The notes under the pieces are model-generated. The model was not told the origin of the DNA. It did not search any database and saw nothing but the letters and a program-made list of their open reading frames with translations. Source: Fenollaria timonensis (GTDB lineage: Bacteria > Bacillota > Clostridia > Tissierellales > Peptoniphilaceae). Taken from it: 64,000 bases of DNA. How positions within the stretch are numbered: position 1 is the first letter of the stretch; every line of letters starts with the position of its first letter. Positions 26,999-34,662 of this stretch are shown here, piece by piece. Both the position numbers and the translations under genes were made by a program. The stretch covers positions 699,600 through 763,599 of the forward strand of contig NZ_LN898230.1 of the NCBI RefSeq assembly GCF_001457835.1. The letters run 5' to 3'.

Positions 26999-27040
26999 AA
27001 AATTAATGTTAATTTTCAAAATATGTCATATATGTCATAA
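26999..27040. promoter_or_regulatory. Palindrome and direct repeats upstream of glmS, candidate operator
   Basis: AAAATTAA and TTAATTTT flank a 2-bp centre (26999-27016), a perfect 8-bp-arm inverted repeat. Next to it TGTCATA occurs twice (27024-27030 and 27033-27039). They lie 45-85 bp upstream of the predicted -35 box, an activator-like position. No known regulator consensus is recognised, and the region is AT-rich, so chance is possible. Confidence 0.3.
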
Positions 27041-27117
27041 ATATTGATGCATTTTTAACATTTTTGCAATTTATATTTTTTTACTTGCAAATAAGAATTG
27101 TTAAATTTTTGTCATAA

Positions 27118-27855
27118 TTATCTAAAAGATTTTATTATCCTCTTAAGATAGTCTTCATCAGCTAAATAATATGTTCCCTCATCTTCATTTGGGTTTGTGC
27201 CAAAATATAATTTATCGTTTGCAAGAGTCGATTTATCTATACATACTTTATTAGATGATATATGGAGCTGATCAACGAGTAGATTGTTTTTAATAAAATC
27301 TACGTTATTCTCCCTCACTCCTCCAGTGATAAATTCAAGCTTGTCATGATACTTTTCATAAAGCGAATTAATTATCTTATATGTATCTGTAATCTTGTTG
27401 TCTCCGCCTTTAGTTAATACACGTTTAAAGCCAAGGTCTATAAGCTTTTTGCAATTGCCATCAAGATCTGGATCTATATCAAAGGCTCTGTGAAAAACGT
27501 TATCCATGCCTTCGCAGTACTTAAGTAAGTATTCATTAGCCTTCATATTAATGCTTCCATCATCATTTAAAGAGCCAAAGACAAAGCCTTTTACACCAAG
27601 CTCTTTGAGAGCAATGATATCTTCTTTCATAACATCTAAATCATATTCAGAATAAGAAAAACCTGCTTGTCTGGGTCTTATCATAGCGACGAAGGGTATG
27701 TCAAGTTCATTAAGTACTTTCTTGCACAAGCCATATGACGGCGTTATTCCACCAAGTACTGTCGATGCAATAAGTTCAACTCTATCTGCCCCTGCTCTTT
27801 GAGCTATAAGAGTTGATTCGAATGAATCAGTGCAAATTTCTAAAGTATATTTCAT
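27118..27855 (-). CDS. cutC: CutC family protein
   Basis: TIM-barrel protein of 245 residues named for copper homeostasis in E. coli, though its biochemical function remains unsettled. Family segments: LEICTDSFESTLIAQRAGADRVELIAS (start region), GGITPSYGLCKKV, FVAMIRPRQAGFSYS near 55-69, GFVFGSLNDDGSI near 90, VFHRAFDIDP near 119 and TKGGDN near 148. A single-gene unit, divergent from the lipase-like gene. A TGGAGGAA ribosome-binding sequence supports the start. Confidence 0.9.
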   Translation of the reverse strand: MKYTLEICTDSFESTLIAQRAGADRVELIASTVLGGITPSYGLCKKVLNELDIPFVAMIRPRQAGFSYSEYDLDVMKEDIIALKELGVKGFVFGSLNDDGSINMKANEYLLKYCEGMDNVFHRAFDIDPDLDGNCKKLIDLGFKRVLTKGGDNKITDTYKIINSLYEKYHDKLEFITGGVRENNVDFIKNNLLVDQLHISSNKVCIDKSTLANDKLYFGTNPNEDEGTYYLADEDYLKRIIKSFR

Positions 27856-27887
27856 AAAAATTCCTCCAATGTGATTTCAGTACTTTT

Positions 27888-27893
27888 ATTATA
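27888..27893 (-). promoter_or_regulatory. -10 element of the cutC promoter
   Basis: Minus-strand TATAAT preceded by TGA (extended -10). No good -35 hexamer is seen. The predicted start is about 25 bases before the ATG at 27855. Confidence 0.5.
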
Positions 27894-27922
27894 TCATAAA
27901 TTGACTTATAATACTTAAAATA

Positions 27923-27951
27923 TTGATTATTACTTAGAAATATAGTATAAT
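27923..27951 (+). promoter_or_regulatory. Promoter of the lipase-like gene
   Basis: TTGATT (27923-27928), 17-bp spacer, TATAAT (27946-27951). An AAAGGTGAGG ribosome-binding sequence precedes the ATG at 27990. Confidence 0.8.
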
Positions 27952-27989
27952 ATCCAAAAGGGGAAGTAATATTTTTAAAGGTGAGGTAA

Positions 27990-28889
27990 ATGGAAAAAAA
28001 TTATTTAGAATTCACGGCAAAGGACAAAACTAAAATAAAATATTTAGAATGGAAAGCTGAAGACCCCAAACTTTGTGTGGAAATAGTCCATGGCATGCAC
28101 GATCACGCTATGAGATACGATGAGTTTGCTAGATTCTTGCAAGATAATGGCATATCGTCATATGCGCTTGACCTTAGAGGCCACGGTATGACTGCTGAAG
28201 ATAAGGATCACTTAGGTATCGTACCTAAAAACAATGCTTGGATGAAGATGGTTGATGACATCGATATGCTAAATTCAATTATTAGAAAAGAAAATCCAGG
28301 TAAAAAAGTCGTTTTGCTAGGCCACTCTATGGGCTCAATACTTGCTAGAACATATGCTTATAAGTATGGCGACCACATTGATAAAATGTTTTTACTATCA
28401 AGCGTTAAGTGCCCTATCTTCTTAAATCAATTATTTAAGGTATTCTTAAAAGTAGTTATTTCAAAGGAAGGCTACGACGCGAAGAATGAATCGCTTAATC
28501 AAAAATCCTTCGACTTCATGAGTAAAAACGTTCAAGAAGATATGCTAACATCAGATCCAGAGGAAAGAGCCAAGTTCTTGCAAGATGAATTGTGTATCTT
28601 TGAATACAGTAACGGCTTCTTCCAAATGCTTATACATGGCGTCGATAAAGCAACTAGAAGAGAAAATTTAAAATATATACCAAAAGACTTACCTATATAT
28701 TTATTTTCAGGTAAAAAAGATCCTCTATCAAACTTCGAGTTAGGCATTAAACAAATATACGGCCTATTAAGAAGCGTTGGTATAGAAGATCTAGAACTTA
28801 TAGAGTATGACAATTTAAAACATGAACTACTTCATGATATTGAAAAGGAAAAAGTGTTTCAGGACATATTAAAAGCTCTTCTTGCTTAA
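27990..28889 (+). CDS. Alpha/beta hydrolase, monoacylglycerol lipase/lysophospholipase-like
   Basis: 299-residue cytoplasmic serine hydrolase. The oxyanion region VEIVHGMHDHAMRYDEFA is at about 31-48, LRGHGMT near 59, and the nucleophile elbow GHSMGS near 112-117. A catalytic Asp (SGKKDPLSN, near 246) and His (NLKHELLHD, near 278-286) complete the triad. The Hydrolase_4/PldB family acts on glycerides or lysophospholipids; the actual substrate is unknown. It is a single-gene plus-strand unit with its own promoter and terminator. Confidence 0.85.
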   Translation: MEKNYLEFTAKDKTKIKYLEWKAEDPKLCVEIVHGMHDHAMRYDEFARFLQDNGISSYALDLRGHGMTAEDKDHLGIVPKNNAWMKMVDDIDMLNSIIRKENPGKKVVLLGHSMGSILARTYAYKYGDHIDKMFLLSSVKCPIFLNQLFKVFLKVVISKEGYDAKNESLNQKSFDFMSKNVQEDMLTSDPEERAKFLQDELCIFEYSNGFFQMLIHGVDKATRRENLKYIPKDLPIYLFSGKKDPLSNFELGIKQIYGLLRSVGIEDLELIEYDNLKHELLHDIEKEKVFQDILKALLA

Positions 28890-28900
28890 GAAGAGCTTTT
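28871..28900. terminator. Bidirectional terminator between convergent genes
   Basis: A 13-bp perfect stem, AAAAGCTCTTCTT (28871-28883) with AAGAAGAGCTTTT (28888-28900), and a 4-nt loop. It overlaps the stop of the plus-strand hydrolase and lies 8 nt after the end of the minus-strand phosphatase gene, with A/T ends on both sides. Confidence 0.88.
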
Positions 28901-28907
28901 GCTTTAT

Positions 28908-30011
28908 CTATTCCATTTCGTCTATATCCACTAATAGCATCGCGAAGTCATCTCTTTGATCGCCAAAGGAGTATTGAAGCACTGCTATGTCTATAGCTTT
29001 AAGTAGTTTATTTGGCTTACTTAGTATTGTTGTTATAAGTCTATCCATACCAAATTCTTCGCCATGAGCGTTTTTACTCTCGACTATACCATCTGTATAT
29101 AAAAACAATTTATCGCCTGCCCTGAGTGCAGTTTTCTTTACTTCATATTCATTTCCTAAGTCTATACTCATTATAGGTCTGCCTTTTGCCTCTAAAACAG
29201 ATATCTTATTATCATTAAATATTATTGGCATCGAGTTGTGACCAGCATTTGCGTAAACAAATTCTTCTTTGTCTGCGTAATAAACCCCGTAGAAAATAGT
29301 TATATATCTGTCACTTTGTAAATTAAGTTCCAAAAACTTATCACTTATATGCTTAAGAGCAATTTCAGGCTTGTAATTATTCTTATTTAAATTTCTAACA
29401 GTTTGTCTAATAAACATAGTTAGCATAGAAGCTGCTATACCATGGCCTGCAACGTCAGCGATGTATATTACATAAGTATCCTTCTCTATCTCAAATATAT
29501 CAAACATATCGCCAGATAGCGTTTCAGTCGCTTCATATAGGTAGTCTATATCAATATTTTTATACTTAGTTTTTACTGGAAGAATGCTCTTTTGTATTCT
29601 TTTAGTTATTTCCATATCATGAAAAACATTTTCATTGCTTTGAATAAGTTGAAGTTCTAGAACCCTCTCTCTTGTAACATCTCTAAAAACTTCAACTATG
29701 GCGATGGGATTCATCTTCTCATCATATATTGGTGAGCACTTCACTTGGTAGTAGTTGTCACCAATGTTTAATTCCTTTTGTATAATCTCATTCTTTTCAA
29801 TTGCGCTAGTTGTTTCACTCGTATCAAGCTTTAAAAAATCATCTAAATCATCAGTATTAGTACCAGTTGGGTCGTAGCCTATCGCATCTTTTAGAGCTTG
29901 GTTAGCATAAAGTATCTTGCCTTTTATATTAACCACCTTAACCCAATCTGCCATGGCATCCAAAACTTCGACGGAGAGTATTTTATCTAATATTTCATCT
30001 TTTCTTTCCAT
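28908..30011 (-). CDS. PAS domain PP2C-type protein serine phosphatase (RsbU/SpoIIE-like)
   Basis: 367 residues from the ATG at 30011, which has GGGGAGGAT upstream; a longer frame to 30050 would overlap the previous gene and lacks such a site. Residues about 10-120 form a PAS sensor domain (ADWVKVVNIKGKILYANQALKDAIG; PAC part with EVFRDVTRER). The C-terminal SpoIIE/PP2C domain has SGDMFDIF near 165, DVAGHGIAASMLTMFI near 185, NAGHNSMP near 259 and DQRDDFAMLLV at the end. It probably dephosphorylates an anti-sigma-factor antagonist in a partner-switching system; no partner is encoded nearby. Confidence 0.88.
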   Translation of the reverse strand: MERKDEILDKILSVEVLDAMADWVKVVNIKGKILYANQALKDAIGYDPTGTNTDDLDDFLKLDTSETTSAIEKNEIIQKELNIGDNYYQVKCSPIYDEKMNPIAIVEVFRDVTRERVLELQLIQSNENVFHDMEITKRIQKSILPVKTKYKNIDIDYLYEATETLSGDMFDIFEIEKDTYVIYIADVAGHGIAASMLTMFIRQTVRNLNKNNYKPEIALKHISDKFLELNLQSDRYITIFYGVYYADKEEFVYANAGHNSMPIIFNDNKISVLEAKGRPIMSIDLGNEYEVKKTALRAGDKLFLYTDGIVESKNAHGEEFGMDRLITTILSKPNKLLKAIDIAVLQYSFGDQRDDFAMLLVDIDEME

Positions 30012-30027
30012 ACTTAAATATCCTCCC

Positions 30028-31152
30028 CTATTTCTCAGGCTTCTTGCCATAAAATTGATAGTAATACGTCTTTAAACTTCCGTTGTAAAGCTTTCTGTTC
30101 TTGTCAGCCTTTCTAGAAAAGTCTCTTTCTATATCTTCATATGAAGTCAAAACATATATCGACCATGTATCTAAATTTTTTATCTTTTTACCAAAATCAC
30201 TGTATAAACTCCTTAGATTATCTTCCTCGAGACGCTTACCATATGGCGGATTTGTAATCATTACTCCGTAGTTATTCTTGATATCTACATCTCTAAAATC
30301 TTTTACAAAAAACCTTATATCATCACTTAGGCCAAGATTTTCAAGATTATGTTTCGCTATGGCAATGGATTTGTGTGATATATCACTCGCGTCGATGTAC
30401 ACCTTTGATTTGTAATCAATCTTTTCCATCGCTTCCATCCTTGCCTTTTTATATAAATCACTGTTTAAAAATTTAAAATTCATGCTATCAAAGTCTCTAT
30501 CTAGTCCAGGAGCAATATTTCTAGCAATTAATAGAGCTTCTATAGGTATAGTACCTGAACCACAGAAAGGATCAAAGAAAGGTCTATCCTTATTGTAAAA
30601 CGAAAGTTTTACAAGTGCCGCTGCCATAGTCTCCTTTAAAGGAGCAGCGCCTTGTTTGTCCCTATAGCCTCTCTTGTGAAGGCTGTCTCCTGAAGTATCA
30701 AGCGTGATACTTGCAATGTCATTTAAGAGAGATATCTCAAGTCTGTGTCTATGCGATGACTTTGTGAATCTACTTATATCATGCTTCATTTGTAGTTTCT
30801 TTATTATAGCCTTCTCAGTAATCCTTTGGCAGTCAGATATTGAGAATAGCTTTGATTTGTGCGAACGTCCCTCAACTATAAAATTAGAGTCTTCATCTAA
30901 AATATCATTCCATGGAAGTTCATATATGCCATCAAAAAGCTCTTCAAAGCTCTCTGCCTTGAAGCTCTTTAAGTTTATTAGTACTCTGTCAGCGCATCTA
31001 AGATTAATATTTGCCCTTGCTATGTCTATGGCATCGCCATTGAAATAAATGTGACCGTTATCAGTTTTTGTAACTTCTAAACCTAAATCATTTAATTCTC
31101 TTTTAACTATTGCTTCTAAGCCAAAAGAACTTGTTGCAATTAATTCATACAT
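30028..31152 (-). CDS. THUMP domain class I SAM-dependent RNA methyltransferase (RlmL N-terminal type)
   Basis: 374 residues. The ferredoxin-like and THUMP RNA-binding regions occupy about 1-165 (starting MYELIATSSFGLEAIVKREL). The methyltransferase domain has the FDPFCGSGTIPIEALLIA motif near 195-212 and the NPPYGKRL catalytic motif near 303. This architecture matches the Firmicutes YpsC-like proteins, which are predicted to make N2-methylguanosine in 23S rRNA; the exact target base is not shown by sequence. Confidence 0.9.
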   Translation of the reverse strand: MYELIATSSFGLEAIVKRELNDLGLEVTKTDNGHIYFNGDAIDIARANINLRCADRVLINLKSFKAESFEELFDGIYELPWNDILDEDSNFIVEGRSHKSKLFSISDCQRITEKAIIKKLQMKHDISRFTKSSHRHRLEISLLNDIASITLDTSGDSLHKRGYRDKQGAAPLKETMAAALVKLSFYNKDRPFFDPFCGSGTIPIEALLIARNIAPGLDRDFDSMNFKFLNSDLYKKARMEAMEKIDYKSKVYIDASDISHKSIAIAKHNLENLGLSDDIRFFVKDFRDVDIKNNYGVMITNPPYGKRLEEDNLRSLYSDFGKKIKNLDTWSIYVLTSYEDIERDFSRKADKNRKLYNGSLKTYYYQFYGKKPEK

Positions 31153-31170
31153 ACTATCACTTCCATAACA

Positions 31171-31199
31171 ATTATAACATATATTAGCTTATTAAACAA
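31171..31199 (-). promoter_or_regulatory. Promoter of the THUMP methyltransferase-PAS phosphatase pair
   Basis: Minus-strand TTGTTT (31194-31199), 17-bp spacer, TATAAT (31171-31176) with TGT before it. The start is about 12 bases before the ATG at 31152. Confidence 0.65.
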
Positions 31200-31283
31200 T
31201 GAATATATTAATAAATATTTTCGTATAAATGTGTATTAAAAATCATCTTTGGGTATAGATTAACTACAAGGGGGTTGATAAAA

Positions 31284-31637
31284 ATGAAATTATCAGAATT
31301 AGTTAAAAGCGCAGATTGGAAGAGCGAAAAGCACGTTCCAGTTATACACGTATCAAAAGAAGCAGACGATTTAAAGGTTTGCGTTAGTGTTGGAGATGAA
31401 ATTGCTCATCCAAACACTCTTGAACACCACATAGCATGGATGAAGTTATTCTTCGTGCCTGAAGGAAAAGAAATTCCTGTTGAAGTAGCTAGCTATGTAG
31501 CATCAGCTCATGGCGAATCAGATTTATTCACTGAACCATCAATGAGCGTTAAGCTAAAAGCTAATGCTAAGGGTACTCTACTTGCATTAAGCTACTGCAA
31601 TATCCATGGTTTATGGGAAAACTCAGAAGAAATATAA
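31284..31637 (+). CDS. Superoxide reductase (neelaredoxin/desulfoferrodoxin catalytic domain)
   Basis: 117-residue single-domain class II superoxide reductase, reducing superoxide to hydrogen peroxide in anaerobes. Iron ligands of the Fe(His)4Cys centre are visible: EKHVPVI near residue 15-21, HPNTLEHHIAWM near 43-54, and the Cys/His pair CNIHGLWEN at the C-terminus. The catalytic Glu/Lys pair is probably in SEKHVP. The ATG at 31284 is used because AAGGGGG lies 9 nt before it; an upstream in-frame TTG directly abuts that site. It has no N-terminal desulforedoxin domain. Single-gene unit. Confidence 0.95.
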   Translation: MKLSELVKSADWKSEKHVPVIHVSKEADDLKVCVSVGDEIAHPNTLEHHIAWMKLFFVPEGKEIPVEVASYVASAHGESDLFTEPSMSVKLKANAKGTLLALSYCNIHGLWENSEEI

Positions 31638-31648
31638 TTTAAGCTTAT

Positions 31649-31678
31649 AAGGATGGGACAAGTGCCCATCCTTTTTCA
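31649..31678 (+). terminator. Terminator of the superoxide reductase gene
   Basis: AAGGATGGG (31649-31657) pairs with CCCATCCTT (31665-31673) around a 7-nt loop, followed by a T-run. Confidence 0.9.
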
Positions 31679-31688
31679 TGCTTATAGA

Positions 31689-31718
31689 TTGACAAATTAT
31701 TTAGAAATATGTTATAAT
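31689..31718 (+). promoter_or_regulatory. Promoter of tyrS
   Basis: TTGACA (31689-31694), 18-bp spacer, TATAAT (31713-31718) preceded by TGT. The leader is only about 20 nt, too short for a T-box riboswitch. Confidence 0.88.
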
Positions 31719-31743
31719 CAAGGCAGTTTAAAGGAGTGATTTT

Positions 31744-32964
31744 ATGAACGTTTTTGACGTGTTAAAAGAAAGAGGTTACATAGATAACTGCAATTATGAA
31801 GATGAATTAAGAAATTTATTAAATAATGAAAAAATTACATTCTACACTGGTTATGATGCAACAGCAAACTCATTAACTATAGGTCACTACATTACGCTTA
31901 TGGTTATGAAACACTTGCAAGCAGCTGGACACAGAGCTATCTGCCTTACTGGTGGAGCAACAACTATGATTGGTGACCCATCTGGTAAGCAAGATATGAG
32001 AAAGCTTCTTACTGAAGAAACTATTAACGAAAATGCTAGAATCTTTGTTGAGCAATTATCAAGATTTATTGATTTTTCTGATGGCAAAGCATTGCACGTT
32101 GACAATAAAGAGTGGCTTCGTGATCTTAGATACCTTGATTTCATGAGAGATATAGGTGTTAACTTTAACGTTTCTAAGATGCTTGCTTACGATTGCTATA
32201 AGAATAGAATTTCTTCTGGACTAACATTCTTTGAAATGGGTTATATGTTAATGCAAGCTTATGACTTCTTAGAGCTATATAGAAAATATGGCTGCGTTCT
32301 TCAAGTTGGTGGATCGGACCAATGGGCTAACATGCTTGAAGGAACTGAGCTTATAAACAAACTTGAAGGTAAACAAGCCTACGTTATGACTCTTAAGCTA
32401 TTAACAAATGCTGATGGCGTTAAGATGGGTAAAACTGTTTCAGGTGCCGTTTGGCTTGACAGAGAAAAAACTACTCCTTATGAACTTTTCCAATACTTCA
32501 GAAATGTTGATGACAGAGATGTTATAAAATTCTTAAAGCTTCTAACTATGCTTCCTATGGAAGAAATAAACGAATTAGCAAAGCTTAAAGACAACGAAAT
32601 TAACAAAGCAAAAGAAATACTTGCTTATGAAATCACTAAGGATGTTCATAGCAAAGAAGATGCTGACAAAGCACTAGAAGCAAGCCGTGCCCTATTCAGT
32701 GGCAATGCCGATTCAGAAAATATTCCAAGTACTACTATGGATAAAAAGCTATTTGAGGACGGTATTGGTCTACTAAACTTACTAAAAGAACTTAATTTAA
32801 CTAAATCAAACTCAGAAGCAAGACAACTTATTTCACAAGGGGGCATACTTCTTAATGGCGAAAAAGAAAGCGATGCATCTAAAGTAATTACACTTGATGA
32901 CTTTAAAGATGGAGAACTTTTAATTAAGAAAGGTAAAAAAGTATTTCATAAAGTTATTTATTAG
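31744..32964 (+). CDS. tyrS: Tyrosyl-tRNA synthetase
   Basis: Class I aminoacyl-tRNA synthetase, 406 residues, TyrRS bacterial form. The HIGH-type motif TIGHY is at about 47-51, TYR-specific residues in FYTGYDATANS near 34, QVGGSDQWANM near 193, the KMSKS-type motif KMGKT near 229, and a C-terminal S4 RNA-binding domain (about 340-406). A monocistronic unit with strong promoter and terminator. Unlike many clostridial tyrS genes it shows no T-box leader. Confidence 0.98.
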   Translation: MNVFDVLKERGYIDNCNYEDELRNLLNNEKITFYTGYDATANSLTIGHYITLMVMKHLQAAGHRAICLTGGATTMIGDPSGKQDMRKLLTEETINENARIFVEQLSRFIDFSDGKALHVDNKEWLRDLRYLDFMRDIGVNFNVSKMLAYDCYKNRISSGLTFFEMGYMLMQAYDFLELYRKYGCVLQVGGSDQWANMLEGTELINKLEGKQAYVMTLKLLTNADGVKMGKTVSGAVWLDREKTTPYELFQYFRNVDDRDVIKFLKLLTMLPMEEINELAKLKDNEINKAKEILAYEITKDVHSKEDADKALEASRALFSGNADSENIPSTTMDKKLFEDGIGLLNLLKELNLTKSNSEARQLISQGGILLNGEKESDASKVITLDDFKDGELLIKKGKKVFHKVIY

Positions 32965-32977
32965 TTAATATCAATAT

Positions 32978-33007
32978 AAAAACAGGGAGCTTCGGCCCCC
33001 CTGTTTT
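32978..33007. terminator. Bidirectional terminator between tyrS and the alkaline phosphatase gene
   Basis: AAAAACAGGG (32978-32987) pairs with CCCTGTTTT (32999-33007) around a GC-rich loop. T-rich ends on both strands let it serve both convergent genes. Confidence 0.85.
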
Positions 33008-33041
33008 CATCTGTAAGCTAATTTTATTTTATTAAAGTTTA

Positions 33042-34529
33042 TTATTTTGCTCCTAAAGATTCCATAAGTTTACTATAGATTTCACTATCGTGATAAGTTC
33101 CTTCATATAGTTCTGCGGTTGCGCCTAGTGCATATATAGGAACTGGAACAGCTGTGTGAGCAAATGTTGACCAGCCTATACCAGCTTTATTGTCAATTAT
33201 ATGAGTTAGTGTAGCGCTAAATGGATCATATCCGCCATATAAAAGGTTTGTTTCTATAGATTTAGTTCTCTTGTCTTTTTCTTTCATTGATTCAGCAAAA
33301 GCTGCTTTCAATTTGCCAAGTTCATAATCATTTAATACGAATAATTCATCTTCCTTCTTAGTGTTTTTATCTTTAACTATTAGTCCAAATGATTCCTTTA
33401 CTAATTTTAGTGCATCTTCAAACTTAAGATTCTTGTTGTTTTTCTTTAATTCTTCAAATTTCTTATCAAATTCAACATAGCTTAATTTTTGCTTGTCAAA
33501 TATTTCAAAGTGTGTGTCGTATCCTGTTCCTTGATAGCCAAGGCTTAGTCCGCCTGTTTCATGGTCAGCAGTAACAAGGATTAGTGTTTCATCTGGATGT
33601 TTTTTATAAAATTCTATAGCTTCTTGAACTGCATCATCAAGTGCTAACACTTCATGTATAGATGAGAAAGCATCGTTAGCATGGCAAGCCCAGTCAACTT
33701 TACCAGCTTCAGCCATGATGAAGAAGCCCTTTTCATTGTCTAGTACTTCGATAGCTTTTCTAACTGTATCTCTTAAAGTCATATCACCCTTCTTTTGATC
33801 AAGTGTATATGGCATAGATCCAGAATCTTGTATTCTTTCAGTAACAGCAAATACTTTACCAGTATTTTTGTTAATCTTTTCAAAATCCTTTTTAGTTTCA
33901 GTTACTGTGTAGCCATTGGCTCTTAAAATATCATAAAGATCTTTTTCTTTTTTATTCTTATCGTCACCAGTTCTGTGTTCAAGTGAGCCACCTGCGAAGT
34001 AATCAAAACCACTTGTAGCCATTTGTTTACCTATTTCGTAGTATTGTTTTCTAGATGTAACATTAGCATAGAAAGCTGCTGGTGTTGCGTGATTTAATGT
34101 AACAGTTGATATAATACCTATCTTTTTGCCTTGAGCTTTCATCTTTTCAGCAACAGTATTAACGTTCTTTTGAAGATCACTTGTCTTACCTATTACTCCA
34201 GATTGAGTTTTATTGCCTGAGCTAATAGCTGTAGCCGTTGAAGCTGAGTCTGGGCAGAAGCTTGTAGAGTCTTCAGTGTTAACAAGACCAACTGTTGGGA
34301 ACTTATAAAACTCTAATGGTTTTATCTCTACTTTATCCTTGTTTCCAGTGTAGATTTGAGCAGCGTTAACTTGAGCGGCTCCCATACCATCACCTATAAA
34401 CAAGAAGACATACTTAGCCTTTTTGGCATTTTTGCTTTCAGCATAGCTTGTTTCGCTTAAAAATGAAAAACTAGATACGAATATAGCTAGTGCTAAAACT
34501 AATACAAAGAATTTAAAATTTTTTTTCAT
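33042..34529 (-). CDS. Secreted alkaline phosphatase
   Basis: 495 residues with a Sec signal peptide (MKKNFKFFVLVLALAIFVSS..., cleavage probably after YAES or nearby, about 30). PhoA-type metal and active-site motifs are present: FIGDGMG near 45-51, the nucleophile serine in CPDSASTATA near 93-102, an AEAGKVDWACHAND metal site near 273-286, and TADHETGG near 320. It hydrolyses phosphomonoesters outside the membrane. No transmembrane C-terminus or LPxTG anchor is seen, so it is free or loosely attached. A GGGGAGAA ribosome-binding sequence precedes the ATG; the promoter is not obvious. Confidence 0.93.
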   Translation of the reverse strand: MKKNFKFFVLVLALAIFVSSFSFLSETSYAESKNAKKAKYVFLFIGDGMGAAQVNAAQIYTGNKDKVEIKPLEFYKFPTVGLVNTEDSTSFCPDSASTATAISSGNKTQSGVIGKTSDLQKNVNTVAEKMKAQGKKIGIISTVTLNHATPAAFYANVTSRKQYYEIGKQMATSGFDYFAGGSLEHRTGDDKNKKEKDLYDILRANGYTVTETKKDFEKINKNTGKVFAVTERIQDSGSMPYTLDQKKGDMTLRDTVRKAIEVLDNEKGFFIMAEAGKVDWACHANDAFSSIHEVLALDDAVQEAIEFYKKHPDETLILVTADHETGGLSLGYQGTGYDTHFEIFDKQKLSYVEFDKKFEELKKNNKNLKFEDALKLVKESFGLIVKDKNTKKEDELFVLNDYELGKLKAAFAESMKEKDKRTKSIETNLLYGGYDPFSATLTHIIDNKAGIGWSTFAHTAVPVPIYALGATAELYEGTYHDSEIYSKLMESLGAK

Positions 34530-34613
34530 AAAATTCTCCCCTTTCTTTGTATTGATTATAGTTCTAATATGTTAAAAATAAGTATAAATGATGTAAACTT
34601 TTTGTAAAAAAAC

Positions 34614-34640
34614 AAAAGTGTATAAAATTAATACACTTTT
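34614..34640. terminator. Bidirectional terminator, separated from the PadR/HAAS operon by the IS
   Basis: AAAAGTGTAT (34614-34623) and ATACACTTTT (34631-34640) form a 10-bp stem. T-runs follow on both strands. On the minus strand it would be the natural end of the padR-HAAS transcript, but IS copy 1 now lies between. Confidence 0.75.
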
Positions 34641-34644
34641 TCTT

Positions 34645-34662
34645 GTTAATATTAAATTATAA
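34645..34662. repeat. Target-site duplication, IS30 copy 1, left
   Basis: GTTAATATTAAATTATAA occurs here and again at 35923-35940, directly flanking the insertion sequence. Its core TTAATATTAA is a perfect palindrome. The last five bases (TATAA) also match the end of the element at copy 2, so the true duplication may be 13 rather than 18 bp. Confidence 0.85.

Noticed and set aside
27062-27105. Rex-type operator half-sites (TTGTTAA, TTAACA) upstream of glmS
   Set aside because: The halves are not spaced as a Rex palindrome; AT-rich sequence gives such matches by chance.
26899-27117. Cobalamin riboswitch before glmS
   Set aside because: The leader is about 20-25 nt and the upstream DNA is AT-rich with no B12-box-like sequence.
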